The translations under genes were made by a program, and so were the position numbers. 64,000 bases of DNA from a virus. The notes below the pieces were generated by a model. That model made no database searches and was not told where the DNA came from. It saw only the letters and a list, made by a program, of their open reading frames with translations. Each line of letters begins with the position of its first letter. Positions within the stretch are counted from its first letter, which is position 1. This document shows, in pieces, positions 33,390 to 43,449 of this stretch. The DNA lies in IMG/VR virus record IMGVR_UViG_3300002835_000074, positions 36,647 to 100,646 of that record; one strand, 5' to 3'.

Positions 33390-35270
33390 ATGGCAGTTTT
33401 AAGTTTATCTGCTGGAACTAGTTCAATCAATAAGATTTCTTCCACGTTTATAAACATGAGAAGAAGTCTTTCTAATACAAGAACAGTAATTAGTGATACT
33501 AAAAGAGTTATTTTAAATAGAACTAAGATAAAAAGTGAAGCAGTATTCAGAAGTAAAGGTCTCTTTCAAAAAAGACAGGATAATTTAAGAAAGAAAGAAG
33601 CAGAAGATCAACTTGAAGCATCAAGTCTAGGTTCTATCCTTTCTCCAGGATTTGCTACTGAGAAATCTATCCTCAACAGTGGTAAAGGATTTTTGGGAAG
33701 GATTTTATCTGCGATTGCATATTTGGGAGTGGGATGGTTACTAAGAAACTTACCAACTTGGATTGGAATGGCAAAAGAATTTGTTGCCAGAATTTATAAG
33801 GGAGTGGCAATTATTAAACAGTTTTTTATGGGTGCAATTGGATTTGTTGGTAATATGTTCAATCTTCTTGGTGCCGTTGCCCAAAACATTATGTCATTTG
33901 ATTTCTTTGACACATCGAATAGAGTAAAAGATACATTTGGACAACTCAATCAAAATCTATCTGATATGTCATCATCAATCGATGACGCATTGAGATTGAT
34001 GACAACATCTCTCAATGAAGGGATTGCAAGTGGTCAAAATGCACCACCATTGGGCACTCAGGGAGAATCTCAATTCTCAGAACGCGAATCTCAATTTCCA
34101 GGAGCTGGAGAAACATTATCCACTGAACAATTAGTTGCTGTTGCAAAACAAGCTGGATTTAGTCAACAAAATGCAGTTACTGCAGCAGCAGTTGCAAAAG
34201 CAGAGTCTGGTGGAAGATCTGGTGTAGTAAATGACAATCCAAGGACTCGTGACTTATCTTATGGTTTATGGCAAATTAATATGATTGGGTCCCTTGGCCC
34301 AGAAAGATTGAAAAAATTTGGAATAACATCCTATGAGCAATTAAAAGACCCTCTAACTAATGCAAGGGCAGCATTCATTCTGTCTGGTGGTTCTAATTTT
34401 AATCCTTGGAGTGTTTATAAGTCTGGAAAATATAGGTCATTTTTACCAGAAGCACAAAAAGCAGCAAATGTATCTCCAGCAGCATATGCATCTGGGCAGC
34501 AATCTGCAAATCTACAACAAGCACCTGCAGTATCAACTGGAACAATGAGTTTAATACCACAAGTTGGACCAGGGGGATTTATTCAGGGTGGATCTGGTAG
34601 AGGGGAGGCTAGTTATGCGACTCACTTCCACTTAGATTATAAAGGAGCAAATCCAACGGCAGAGCAACTTGCAAGTATTCGTGAAGTTGCTTTCCATGCA
34701 ACAAAAGCAATGCTTGCAAGAGGTTCAACTGTATTTTATGGAAATATAAAACAATATGCATCTGGTAGTGATGATAATATCAGAAGATTAATTGCTGCAG
34801 AGCAGAGAGCCCATGGTGGAAGAAGTAGTGCCGCTGTTGATATGCAAGAAATCAATTCTAAAGTAAAACAAACATTCCCATCTCAAGTAGGATCGGCAAC
34901 TAAGTTTCCTTTTGCAGTTGGTGCAGTGTATTATCGTGGTGGATATGGTAGAGAAGCAGAAATTATTGGAACGGGGGGAGTTACTGTTTCTCATGGTGCA
35001 GCAGGTTCAACAGCAAGTTCTGTATCTGGTGTTCCATCAATGGATGTTGCATCTGGAATTACACCAAGTATGTCTCCAGATGTTGTAAGCGTGGTTGATA
35101 CACGACCACAAATGGATTTGAGTGGATTAGCACAATTATTGAATTCTGCCGCTGCATCGTTTGGATCTCGTTCTCTTGAACAAGAATCACAAACCACACA
35201 AAGCCCACCATCAAGTGTGTTAAATAATTTTATCAAACAAAAGTTCTTAACTGATTTAGCGTATCTATAA
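33390..35270 (+). CDS. Virion lytic transglycosylase / hub-associated protein
   Basis: 626 residues. N-terminus: basic coiled-coil region (about 15-75), then a hydrophobic stretch with RILSAIAYLGVGWLL (about 106-120), similar to the previous protein. Residues about 250-370 form a goose-lysozyme/SLT-like domain: VAKAESGG with candidate catalytic Glu272, then DLSYGLWQINM and FNPWSVYKSGKY. A Gly/Ser-rich linker and a second beta-rich domain follow. Expected to cleave peptidoglycan during DNA injection, replacing the lysozyme domain that T4 carries inside gp5. One base after the preceding stop; stop overlaps gene 27 start. Confidence 0.8.
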   Translation: MAVLSLSAGTSSINKISSTFINMRRSLSNTRTVISDTKRVILNRTKIKSEAVFRSKGLFQKRQDNLRKKEAEDQLEASSLGSILSPGFATEKSILNSGKGFLGRILSAIAYLGVGWLLRNLPTWIGMAKEFVARIYKGVAIIKQFFMGAIGFVGNMFNLLGAVAQNIMSFDFFDTSNRVKDTFGQLNQNLSDMSSSIDDALRLMTTSLNEGIASGQNAPPLGTQGESQFSERESQFPGAGETLSTEQLVAVAKQAGFSQQNAVTAAAVAKAESGGRSGVVNDNPRTRDLSYGLWQINMIGSLGPERLKKFGITSYEQLKDPLTNARAAFILSGGSNFNPWSVYKSGKYRSFLPEAQKAANVSPAAYASGQQSANLQQAPAVSTGTMSLIPQVGPGGFIQGGSGRGEASYATHFHLDYKGANPTAEQLASIREVAFHATKAMLARGSTVFYGNIKQYASGSDDNIRRLIAAEQRAHGGRSSAAVDMQEINSKVKQTFPSQVGSATKFPFAVGAVYYRGGYGREAEIIGTGGVTVSHGAAGSTASSVSGVPSMDVASGITPSMSPDVVSVVDTRPQMDLSGLAQLLNSAAASFGSRSLEQESQTTQSPPSSVLNNFIKQKFLTDLAYL

Positions 35271-36640
35271 TGGCACAAGTAGTAGCACAATCCCCATCCA
35301 AGTTTGAAGAAGCAATTCTAGAATCAAATGATCAGCAAAGAACAGTTGATATCACGCCTTCAATAGTTTCTTTTGACTATTATGAAGATATCTTTTCGCC
35401 AACAATCACTGCGACTTTGAAGATGATTAATACTGGTGATAGCATACCTTCTGCTAACCCTGATGGGAGCACAGATAAGAATCCCCAGTCTGTTTATAAT
35501 GGTCTTCCTCTTAGGGGTGGGGAGAGACTTAGATTGAAAATTTCTCCTAACACCGAGTCTAATATTGCCATTGATTTTTCCAAGTCATCAAAAGATTACT
35601 TGTATGTCTCAAGTATTACTGATGTGATTGCAGAATCTCAAAGAGAAGCTTTTACTTTACATCTTACTTCAAGAGAAGCAATCACAAATGAAACAGTAAG
35701 AGTAGGAAAAAAGTTTGCCCCAGACAATAGTATTGATACTTCTGTAAAACAAATTCTTAAAAATATCCTTAAGACTGACAAATTTACTAATGATTCAATA
35801 GAGAGGACAACAAATAAGTATGGATTTATTGGTAATATGCGTAAGCCATTTACTGTCTTAATCTGGCTAGCATCAAAAGGTGTTCCTGCTACTTCAGGTG
35901 ATGCTACCGCTGGATTTGTATTCTATCAAACCAAGGATGGTTTTAATTTCAGGTCAATTGATAATTTGATTAAACAAAAACCAAAAGCAGTTTATCTTTA
36001 TAGTCAAAGCATTGAAACATATGATGAAAAGGGTGACGCTGTAAAGAACGACTTTAAAATCTTGAAATATACTACAGAGAAGAATCAAAACTTAATTGAG
36101 AAACTTAAGTTAGGCACATATTCAAGTTACAGAATATTTTTTAATCCATTAACGTTTGAATTTACAAATCCCCAAAAGGGATTATTTAAGTTAAATGACT
36201 ATGTTAATAAGACAAGTAATCTTGGCGAAAAAATAAAACTTCCTAAAATAACTTCTGGTAGTTCAAAAGATCTTGGTGAAACTCCAACTAGAATCTTCAC
36301 AATGTGTCTTGATGTTGGTACTCTGAATAAAGAACCATCTAAAGAAGTGAATGCAAGTCCAGAAAAGTATCAATCTCAGTCTATTATGAGGTATAATATA
36401 CTTTTCACTCAAACTTTAAGTATGGTTGTTCCTCTGAATACAAATCTAAGTGCAGGGGATGTCATTAAATGCAATTTTCCAAAGATATCTTCTCAAGATG
36501 GAAACGAATTGGACGAGGAAACAAGCGGTCTATATATGATTAAAGAACTGTGTCATCACTTTGATACAGAATCATCTTATACTTCTATGAAATTAGTTAG
36601 AGATACATTTGGTATAAATCCAGAGGCTAATAAGTCATGA
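35270..36640 (+). CDS. 27: gp27-like baseplate hub protein
   Basis: 456 residues (T4: 391). N-terminal region VDITPSIVSFDYYEDIFSPTITATLKM and YVSSITDVIAESQREAFTLHLTS are typical of gp27/Gp44-type hub domains. The C-terminal MVVPLNTNLSAGDVIKCNFP with SGLYMIKELCHHF closes the tube-like domain. gp27 trimers form the central hub that holds the spike. Overlaps gene 5 by 4 nt (ATGA). Confidence 0.88.
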   Translation: MAQVVAQSPSKFEEAILESNDQQRTVDITPSIVSFDYYEDIFSPTITATLKMINTGDSIPSANPDGSTDKNPQSVYNGLPLRGGERLRLKISPNTESNIAIDFSKSSKDYLYVSSITDVIAESQREAFTLHLTSREAITNETVRVGKKFAPDNSIDTSVKQILKNILKTDKFTNDSIERTTNKYGFIGNMRKPFTVLIWLASKGVPATSGDATAGFVFYQTKDGFNFRSIDNLIKQKPKAVYLYSQSIETYDEKGDAVKNDFKILKYTTEKNQNLIEKLKLGTYSSYRIFFNPLTFEFTNPQKGLFKLNDYVNKTSNLGEKIKLPKITSGSSKDLGETPTRIFTMCLDVGTLNKEPSKEVNASPEKYQSQSIMRYNILFTQTLSMVVPLNTNLSAGDVIKCNFPKISSQDGNELDEETSGLYMIKELCHHFDTESSYTSMKLVRDTFGINPEANKS

Positions 36641-38616
36641 TAGATGAATCATTACTTAAAAGTAATTTTCTAGGTAGAGACGGATTCCGTTGGTGGATTG
36701 GTCAGATTCCCCCTGCTCCTTATCATAGACAAGGTGCTGAAGGTTGGGGTAATAGATACCGTGTTCGTATTATGGGGTATCATCCATTCTATGAATCTGA
36801 ATTAAAAAATGAAGACCTTCCATGGGCTCAAGTTCTGATACCAACCACGTCTGGAAGTGGCGCAGCAAATCAATCTACAGATGTTGCACTTCAACCTAGT
36901 GATGTGGTTTTCGGGTTCTTTATGGATGGTGATAATGCACAAATCCCCGTCATATTAGCAACATTTGGTAAAACATCGGACGTAGTAAGCAAAGATTATA
37001 AAGGACCATTTCAACCATTCACGGGATATACTGAGAATATTCCTAAACCAGATGGAACTCTTGTTCCGAATGAATCAAATGAATCTGGCAATCCTAAATC
37101 TCAAGTTTCTCCTGTTGCTAGAACAGATGATACATCTTCTTCAACTGGAGATGTTTCAGTAAGTTCTGTTATTGGTGACAAAATTGTTATGGCAAATCCC
37201 TGTAAGAATACTACAGTGGATAAAATAACTGCCAGAATTGAAAACCTACTTAAAAAGATTAGAAAGTTACAGAATAATATACAGAAGAAAAAAGCAAAAA
37301 TCAAAGAGGCAATTAATGGAATTCTAAAAGACTGCAACGAAATGATTGGCAATGCGGTCAAATGGTTGGGTGATGAGATGGTCAAATTGATGAAGGCTGG
37401 TTTAGACTTTTTATATAAAGATGTATTTGGAAAAATTTTAGCGATAACTGGCAACCCCGTAGCAGCTCACTTGGGTGGGGTTGCAGCTCAGACTGCAATG
37501 GTAAAACCAGTGAAAGCATTCCAAAAAGCACTAGGGTGTGTTGTTGGAAAAGTAATTGAAGGATTGAAGGGTGTTATTGAGCAGATGGTTAATTCTGCAG
37601 TAGATAATATTAAAAACTTTGTTTCTTGTGCTGCTAATCAATTTGTTGGAGCACTTTTGAATAATATTGTTGATGGCATTGCTGATGCACTAAGTGCTGC
37701 CATTGGTGGAGTTGCTAAGATTTTAACTGCAGGTCTTAATATTGCCAATTTAATTCGAAGTTCAATTGATGCAATTAAAGGTATTGGTTCTATTTTTGGA
37801 TGTAATCAAAATAAAGACAAATGTACAAATCTTGCAACAACATATGTGATTGGTGGTGGTCCAATGATGTCTGGGGCAGATCCATTTACTCAGATTTCTA
37901 ATATTATGAACACTGCCAATTCTACCTTGCAAGATATGACAGGTAGTTTCACAGATGCTTATGATATCTTTAAATCAACTACAGGTCAAGTTATTGACGC
38001 TGTAAGTAATCCATTGAGTGCTTTGGGTGGTTGTTATACTGGACCGCCATTAGTTTGTGGTGCTCCTACTATCAATATTTTTGGTGGTGGTGGGACTGGC
38101 GCAGCAGCTACGCCACTTATGGGAACAATTGTTGGACTTGGCGCAGAAGCAACTGGAAGTTGCATTGGAGTGCAAATCACTAATCCTGGATCGGGATATC
38201 AATTCCCACCATTTGTTACCATTCAAGATAATTGTAATCAGGGATATGGTGCAGTTGCTAGAGCATTAATTAATGATGCTGGAGAAGTGAGTGCCATTTA
38301 TCTTGTATCTGAGGGTGAAAATTATCCTGTTGGTGATATTGCAAATTATGCAGTAACTAATACAGTTATTGATAATCCTGGAACTGGATATCGAGTTGGT
38401 GATATAGCAACTGATAATTTCGGCACAGAATATGATCTAGTAATTGATAAGGGAGGAATTGTTCAGGCTACTCCGATAAATACCAATATAACTACCGACT
38501 TACCAATTATAAGAGTTATTAGTGATACAGGATCGGGAGCATTAATACGACCAATCCTGGGCATTCCTGAATATCAAGATGAAGTTAAACAGCAAATAGA
38601 TTGTATTACGAAATAA
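36637..38616 (+). CDS. 5: gp5-like hub/spike protein lacking the lysozyme domain
   Basis: 659 residues. Residues about 15-110 form the gp5 N-terminal OB-fold: FRWWIGQIPPA, YRVRIMGYHPF, LPWAQVLIPTTSGSG and a VFGFFMDGD...PVILATFGK end. No T4-type lysozyme domain follows. Instead come a Lys-rich coiled coil (about 190-230), a long Ala/Val/Ile-rich region, and a C-terminal part with PGSGYQFPPFVTI and related repeats that also occur in the fibres. Lytic function appears moved to the gene at 33390 and the beta-helix tip to 38618. Confidence 0.82.
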   Translation: MIDESLLKSNFLGRDGFRWWIGQIPPAPYHRQGAEGWGNRYRVRIMGYHPFYESELKNEDLPWAQVLIPTTSGSGAANQSTDVALQPSDVVFGFFMDGDNAQIPVILATFGKTSDVVSKDYKGPFQPFTGYTENIPKPDGTLVPNESNESGNPKSQVSPVARTDDTSSSTGDVSVSSVIGDKIVMANPCKNTTVDKITARIENLLKKIRKLQNNIQKKKAKIKEAINGILKDCNEMIGNAVKWLGDEMVKLMKAGLDFLYKDVFGKILAITGNPVAAHLGGVAAQTAMVKPVKAFQKALGCVVGKVIEGLKGVIEQMVNSAVDNIKNFVSCAANQFVGALLNNIVDGIADALSAAIGGVAKILTAGLNIANLIRSSIDAIKGIGSIFGCNQNKDKCTNLATTYVIGGGPMMSGADPFTQISNIMNTANSTLQDMTGSFTDAYDIFKSTTGQVIDAVSNPLSALGGCYTGPPLVCGAPTINIFGGGGTGAAATPLMGTIVGLGAEATGSCIGVQITNPGSGYQFPPFVTIQDNCNQGYGAVARALINDAGEVSAIYLVSEGENYPVGDIANYAVTNTVIDNPGTGYRVGDIATDNFGTEYDLVIDKGGIVQATPINTNITTDLPIIRVISDTGSGALIRPILGIPEYQDEVKQQIDCITK

Positions 38617-38617
38617 C

Positions 38618-39214
38618 ATGGCAGAAAGACCCGCCCAAAAGTGTAACTGGGAAGCAAGAAGACACATTAGTCTTGGACCAAAGTTTAGGATTGACGCAAA
38701 CAATCCTAGAATGGGAAATAAGGGAAATTTAAGTTATCTAATTTACTCTACAACAGATAATAAAGATAAGTCTTCTATTTCCCTTGCACAGGATGGCACG
38801 TTTTCAATTTATAATGATAGAACGATTGAAATAGTTGGTGGAGATGGTAATGAAAGTTCTAAAGGTCAAGACGTTTTAATTGCATCTAAAACTGGTGAAG
38901 TTGTAATTCAAGCAGATGGAAATGGTGCGGTAAGAATTAAAGCAACAAATATAACTCTTGAAGCAACCGAAGATATTGACATTAAAGCGGGAAGAAACCT
39001 AACACTAAAATCAGTTGGTGGTCAAACACTGCTTGATGGTAATGAAGTTAATCTGAATGCAAAACAGGGAAATCTTGCTGAAGGATTGAAAATTGATTTT
39101 TGTAATCAAGTCTTCGCTGGTAGTTTCGTTGGGGCAGATGTTTTAGCAGGAATTCTTGGTGGGGCAGCAGTATTTCTTTTTAATGCTGCAAAAGACTCTT
39201 TCAATGGAAATTGA
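38618..39214 (+). CDS. Beta-helical tail spike tip (gp5 C-terminal-like)
   Basis: 198 residues. Central region (about 60-150) has alternating short strands: VLIASKTGEVVIQADGNG, VRIKATNITLEATEDIDIKAG and RNLTLKSVGGQTLLDGN. This is the signature of the triple-stranded beta-helix of gp5C/VgrG needles. A Gly/Ala-rich hydrophobic C-terminus (GADVLAGILGGAAVF) follows. It lies directly after gene 5 and probably assembles as the spike that pierces the outer membrane. Confidence 0.78.
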   Translation: MAERPAQKCNWEARRHISLGPKFRIDANNPRMGNKGNLSYLIYSTTDNKDKSSISLAQDGTFSIYNDRTIEIVGGDGNESSKGQDVLIASKTGEVVIQADGNGAVRIKATNITLEATEDIDIKAGRNLTLKSVGGQTLLDGNEVNLNAKQGNLAEGLKIDFCNQVFAGSFVGADVLAGILGGAAVFLFNAAKDSFNGN

Positions 39215-39224
39215 GGTAAAGTAG

Positions 39225-42200
39225 ATGGAAGGAGAAGATTTTTCAATTATTGGAAAACCATCTATCTTTAATGAAGATGTCAAGATGTATAAGGACTTAT
39301 ACGTCTATGGCAAAATTTATTATGATTTTGAAGCAGGAGCAACAGAAACTTTCGGTGACATTTCAATTACTGGAAATGCATTTTTCTCTGGCATAACAAC
39401 TTTTGCTGGTCCTGTTGATATTCAACAAGAACTAGAACAACTTCAAGTTGGAATTCTAACAGTTACTGAAGAATTTTATATTGGAAATAATCCAGGAGAT
39501 AATGTTTTTAATGTTGTAACTTATGGACCCTATGCTGGTTGGGTTGGAATAGGCACAACAGCCCCAACTCAAAATCTAGATATTATTGGTAATGCTAGAA
39601 TTGATGGAAATCTTTATGATGCTTCTAATAGTCCTGGTGTTATTGGTGGATTCTTATCAAAAGATGCTGAAGGAATTAAATGGGTAGAATTTGAACCATC
39701 TTTTACTGAAGGTATCTTTGTTTATAATGAAGGCGTTCTAGTTGGACCATCATCATTCCGTGGATTAAACTTTATCACTAATTCTGGTGGAAGTCTTTTT
39801 GAATTGGTAGAGGGTAAAGTTAATGTAGATAACCCCAATATTGCTGATATTGTTATTAAAGATTTTTGGGAAAAGAGACCTGCTGGACTTAATACTTCAG
39901 CATATGTTGGCATAGGTCTTACCAACCCACAAAATCAATTAGAAGTAACTGGTGATACTAAATTAAATGGTAGATTAACTGTATCTGGAGTTTCTACTTT
40001 CTTTGAAAGAAGTGTATTTTATGATGGATTTGATGTTATAGGTTCTGGATCTACTATCTTAAGTCCATTAAGTGTAGTTGGAGTAGCAACATTTGAACAA
40101 ATTGTTACATTTAAAGATGATGTAACTTTTGAAAAAAATGTTCTTGTAGAAGAAAACTTAGAAATTGATAATCAATTATACGTTGGTGCTGCTGCCACGA
40201 TGGCAGGTAGTTTTAGAGTTATTGGAGTCTCGACGTTCCAAAATAATGTTTTTGTTGGAGCTGGAGTATCCATACAAAAATTCTTATTTGTTGGTGCTGG
40301 TACAACTTTATTTGGAACTTTACAAGTTGGTGCAGCAGCAACTTTACTCAGCACATTGGACGTGCTTCAGTCTGTTGAATTGTTTGATACCTTAGAAGTA
40401 ACTGGTGCAACTAATTTATTAGACACATTAGATGTAACAGGTGCAACAGATCTGCAATCTACTTTAGATGTTGTTGATGCAGTTCAGTTTGATTCAACAC
40501 TAAATGTAGATGATGCAACAACTTTACAGACAACGTTAGGTGTTGGTGCTGGTGGAACAGTATTTACAACAACTGGAATCGGTTCAATTGGTATAGGAAC
40601 TGCAGATCCATCACGCGATGTCGATCTTTTTAGAAAAGACATATACTTCAATCAAGGTGCAATATATGATGCAAATAATCAAGTAGGATTCACATCTGAA
40701 AATACAACTGATGAATACAGAGTCTTCAGAAGTGTATTAACACAAGTTGGTGTTGGAACTACAGGGCAAGTTATTCCTGCTAGATTCTTTGATGCTGCGA
40801 ATATGATTCGCTTGAATCTAGAGTATCTTGCTGGAGAAGCAGTTGGATTCATAACAAGCACTTCATACAAAGACCCCCCATTTTCACTATCAACTTCTAA
40901 TTATAGTTCTTGTCGAGATGACATCAAAGATATTCTAAGGTCCATTTGTTTTGACATTACTAGAGGTGGTAATTCTAGATCGGTTGGTGCTGGATTATCA
41001 TATTATAATGGCAATACATTAATTCATATCACTGGGACTGATGTGAATGGATATTCAATTAAAGAAGCATCTATTACTGCAATTCAAAAAGCAGCGGAAA
41101 TTTCTAGATATGTCATTAATAATTCCTTGTATCCTCTATCTTATCAGATGGAGCCCATCAATGGAACATATGCCGATGCTTCTCGTTTGATTTTCTTAAA
41201 CAAAGATTTTATTGCGGCAGAAGCAGTTGATAGAGTTTTAAATAATTATCCTCTGTTTAGCATACCAAATAGTAATCAAAGTTGCATTGATGATATCAAG
41301 TTAATTTTAGATGCTATTGCATATAACTTGTCATATGGTGGTAATGAAAGAGTTTATGACGCAACCAAATACTATATTGATAATGCAGGATTATTAGCAG
41401 GTGAGCAAGAGCAATCAATCTATGCTTATCAACAAGCAAGAGATGTTGCTATTCAGGTAATGAGAAATCAAGTTGTTACCAAAATATCTGGCATAAGAAA
41501 TACATTTACTCAGTATATTGATGGTTCCGTATTACCAGATCCAATATCACCAACTTGTGCAAGTCAGGCATCTGCTATTACATCATTTATTGGAATAGTT
41601 ACAACTGGTATTGGAAATACTCAACTACCAGCAACAAGAACCCTTTCTTATACAATACCTTTTCCACAAATCAGGGACTTCTCTCTTCTACCAGATTCTC
41701 AAAGAGGTAGTAATAGTGATCCTGATGGGTGTGCAAACGTTGTTTCTGCAATTAATGTTTGTGCTGGAATCGTTACAACAATTATTGGTGTTGGTCCTGC
41801 TGCTTCTCCAAAAGTTACTTATCCAAATGGTAGAGTCTTTTGGGCTCCTAGAGGTGCAGATTCGAAGAATATTGTATATGTTTCGAAGTATGGTAATGAT
41901 GAAAATAGCGGAAGAACCGAGGGTGATGCCAAACTAACCATTGGTGCTGCAGCAGCAGTAGCAAACCCAGGAGATACAATTTATATTCGTTCTGGAGTTT
42001 ATGCTGAGAACAATCCTATTGGTCTTAGAACAGATGTAAGTGTTAGTGGGCAGGATTTACGTCTTGTTACCATCTATCCACAACATGATGATGATGTTTT
42101 CTATGTAAGAAGAGGATGTTTAATTGAGAACATCAACTTTGCTTATGCTCCAGATCCTTTTGATGATAATGCTCCATTGACAATTAGAGGTGCTGCTGTA

Positions 42201-43448
42201 GCATTCCCACCACCAGCAGGTATTGCAAGTGCAAGGTCTGGATTCTTAGATCCAGGACCATGTAACGAAGGTCCAAGCGGAAGATGGAGGTCCCCATATA
42301 TCCGTAACTGCACTAACTTCATGACCGATAGTATTGGCATGAAGATTGATGGGAAGCATGTTGGTGCAGCATTTACTGGAGTCAATAATCCAGGACAAGA
42401 CCTCAAGTGTATGGTTTGTGACTCCTTTACGCAATATAATGAAAATGGTATTGGAGTTTCAATCACTAATAATGGATATGCACAGTTGGTTTCCATCTTT
42501 ACAATTAACTGTAAGATTGCAATTTATGCAGCAAGTGGCGGTGCATGTGACCTTACAAACTCTAACTCATCATTTGGTATATACGGACTTTATGCGGATG
42601 GTGTCGGTTCATTAGATTTCGTTGGAGTTACAACAGTATCAACAATTGGTGGAGATACTGACCAATTTGTAGTCGCTGGTATTGCTGATACCTTAGGAAA
42701 TACTAGAAGACCATATAATGGACAAGCAATTTTCTTCAAGATTAATCTTGATGATTATAACGATACCCCTGCAACTGGAATTATTACTGCGCCATTAAGA
42801 ACACTTTCTCGAATTGGTATTCTCAATGGAGGAAGTGGATACACTCCAGCTTCTCCACCAGCTATTACGATTTCTTCGCCTCTTGGTCCAGAAGGAATTA
42901 CTGCTGAAGGTAGTGCAAACGTAAGTGCTGCAGGTACAATAACTTCAATTGATGTTACAAACAGTGGTAGAAATTATCTACCAAATCAAGAAATTGTAAT
43001 TACAATTGGTGGTGGAGGAGGAGCAATTGCAACTGCAATTAGTGAACCAATTTTCTATGATGTTGCCGAAGCAACAGAACCAATACCAGTTAGTGGGATT
43101 ACAACAATTACTTTGAGTCAGTTTGTTCCCTACAGTATTGGTGCTGGCACTTCAATTGAAACTTTTAGAATTAGCAGAATTTTAACAAGTACTCACTCAT
43201 TTGAATATATTGGTACAGGTGTTAACATAAATAGAGCGAACCCATTCCAAGGTGGAATTCCAATACCTGAGAATGAAATCGTAGCTATTAATGGTGCAAG
43301 AATACCATTTACGAGTACTGACCAGGCAGGAAACTTTAAAATTGGTGAAGGAATCACAATTGACCAAACAACATCAACAATTAGAGGTCGAGATTTTAGT
43401 AGAGCAATTCAAGCAGAAGTTACCCCACTCATTCTAGCGTTAAGATAA
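39225..43448 (+). CDS. Long baseplate/fibre protein with right-handed beta-helix
   Basis: 1407 residues. N-terminal part: fibre-type strands and one VGIGTTAPTQNLDI module (about 107-120), then several TLxVxxATxLxxTLDV-type repeats (about 310-440). Middle: two copies of a helical DDIK-type unit (Cys-x-Asp-Asp-Ile-Lys near residues 563 and 688). From about 880 a pectin-lyase-like beta-helix: VYVSKYGNDENSGRTEG, NPGDTIYIRSGVYAENNP. C-terminal GGSGYTP-type repeats. Known in cyanophages as a large structural protein downstream of the spike; exact T4 equivalent unclear. GAGGTAAAG ribosome binding site. Confidence 0.75.
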   Translation: MEGEDFSIIGKPSIFNEDVKMYKDLYVYGKIYYDFEAGATETFGDISITGNAFFSGITTFAGPVDIQQELEQLQVGILTVTEEFYIGNNPGDNVFNVVTYGPYAGWVGIGTTAPTQNLDIIGNARIDGNLYDASNSPGVIGGFLSKDAEGIKWVEFEPSFTEGIFVYNEGVLVGPSSFRGLNFITNSGGSLFELVEGKVNVDNPNIADIVIKDFWEKRPAGLNTSAYVGIGLTNPQNQLEVTGDTKLNGRLTVSGVSTFFERSVFYDGFDVIGSGSTILSPLSVVGVATFEQIVTFKDDVTFEKNVLVEENLEIDNQLYVGAAATMAGSFRVIGVSTFQNNVFVGAGVSIQKFLFVGAGTTLFGTLQVGAAATLLSTLDVLQSVELFDTLEVTGATNLLDTLDVTGATDLQSTLDVVDAVQFDSTLNVDDATTLQTTLGVGAGGTVFTTTGIGSIGIGTADPSRDVDLFRKDIYFNQGAIYDANNQVGFTSENTTDEYRVFRSVLTQVGVGTTGQVIPARFFDAANMIRLNLEYLAGEAVGFITSTSYKDPPFSLSTSNYSSCRDDIKDILRSICFDITRGGNSRSVGAGLSYYNGNTLIHITGTDVNGYSIKEASITAIQKAAEISRYVINNSLYPLSYQMEPINGTYADASRLIFLNKDFIAAEAVDRVLNNYPLFSIPNSNQSCIDDIKLILDAIAYNLSYGGNERVYDATKYYIDNAGLLAGEQEQSIYAYQQARDVAIQVMRNQVVTKISGIRNTFTQYIDGSVLPDPISPTCASQASAITSFIGIVTTGIGNTQLPATRTLSYTIPFPQIRDFSLLPDSQRGSNSDPDGCANVVSAINVCAGIVTTIIGVGPAASPKVTYPNGRVFWAPRGADSKNIVYVSKYGNDENSGRTEGDAKLTIGAAAAVANPGDTIYIRSGVYAENNPIGLRTDVSVSGQDLRLVTIYPQHDDDVFYVRRGCLIENINFAYAPDPFDDNAPLTIRGAAVAFPPPAGIASARSGFLDPGPCNEGPSGRWRSPYIRNCTNFMTDSIGMKIDGKHVGAAFTGVNNPGQDLKCMVCDSFTQYNENGIGVSITNNGYAQLVSIFTINCKIAIYAASGGACDLTNSNSSFGIYGLYADGVGSLDFVGVTTVSTIGGDTDQFVVAGIADTLGNTRRPYNGQAIFFKINLDDYNDTPATGIITAPLRTLSRIGILNGGSGYTPASPPAITISSPLGPEGITAEGSANVSAAGTITSIDVTNSGRNYLPNQEIVITIGGGGGAIATAISEPIFYDVAEATEPIPVSGITTITLSQFVPYSIGAGTSIETFRISRILTSTHSFEYIGTGVNINRANPFQGGIPIPENEIVAINGARIPFTSTDQAGNFKIGEGITIDQTTSTIRGRDFSRAIQAEVTPLILALR

Positions 43449-43449
43449 T

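Noticed and set aside
36637-38616. T4 lysozyme domain within gene 5
   Set aside because: No lysozyme motif follows the OB-fold; the lytic domain was found in the gene at 33390 instead.
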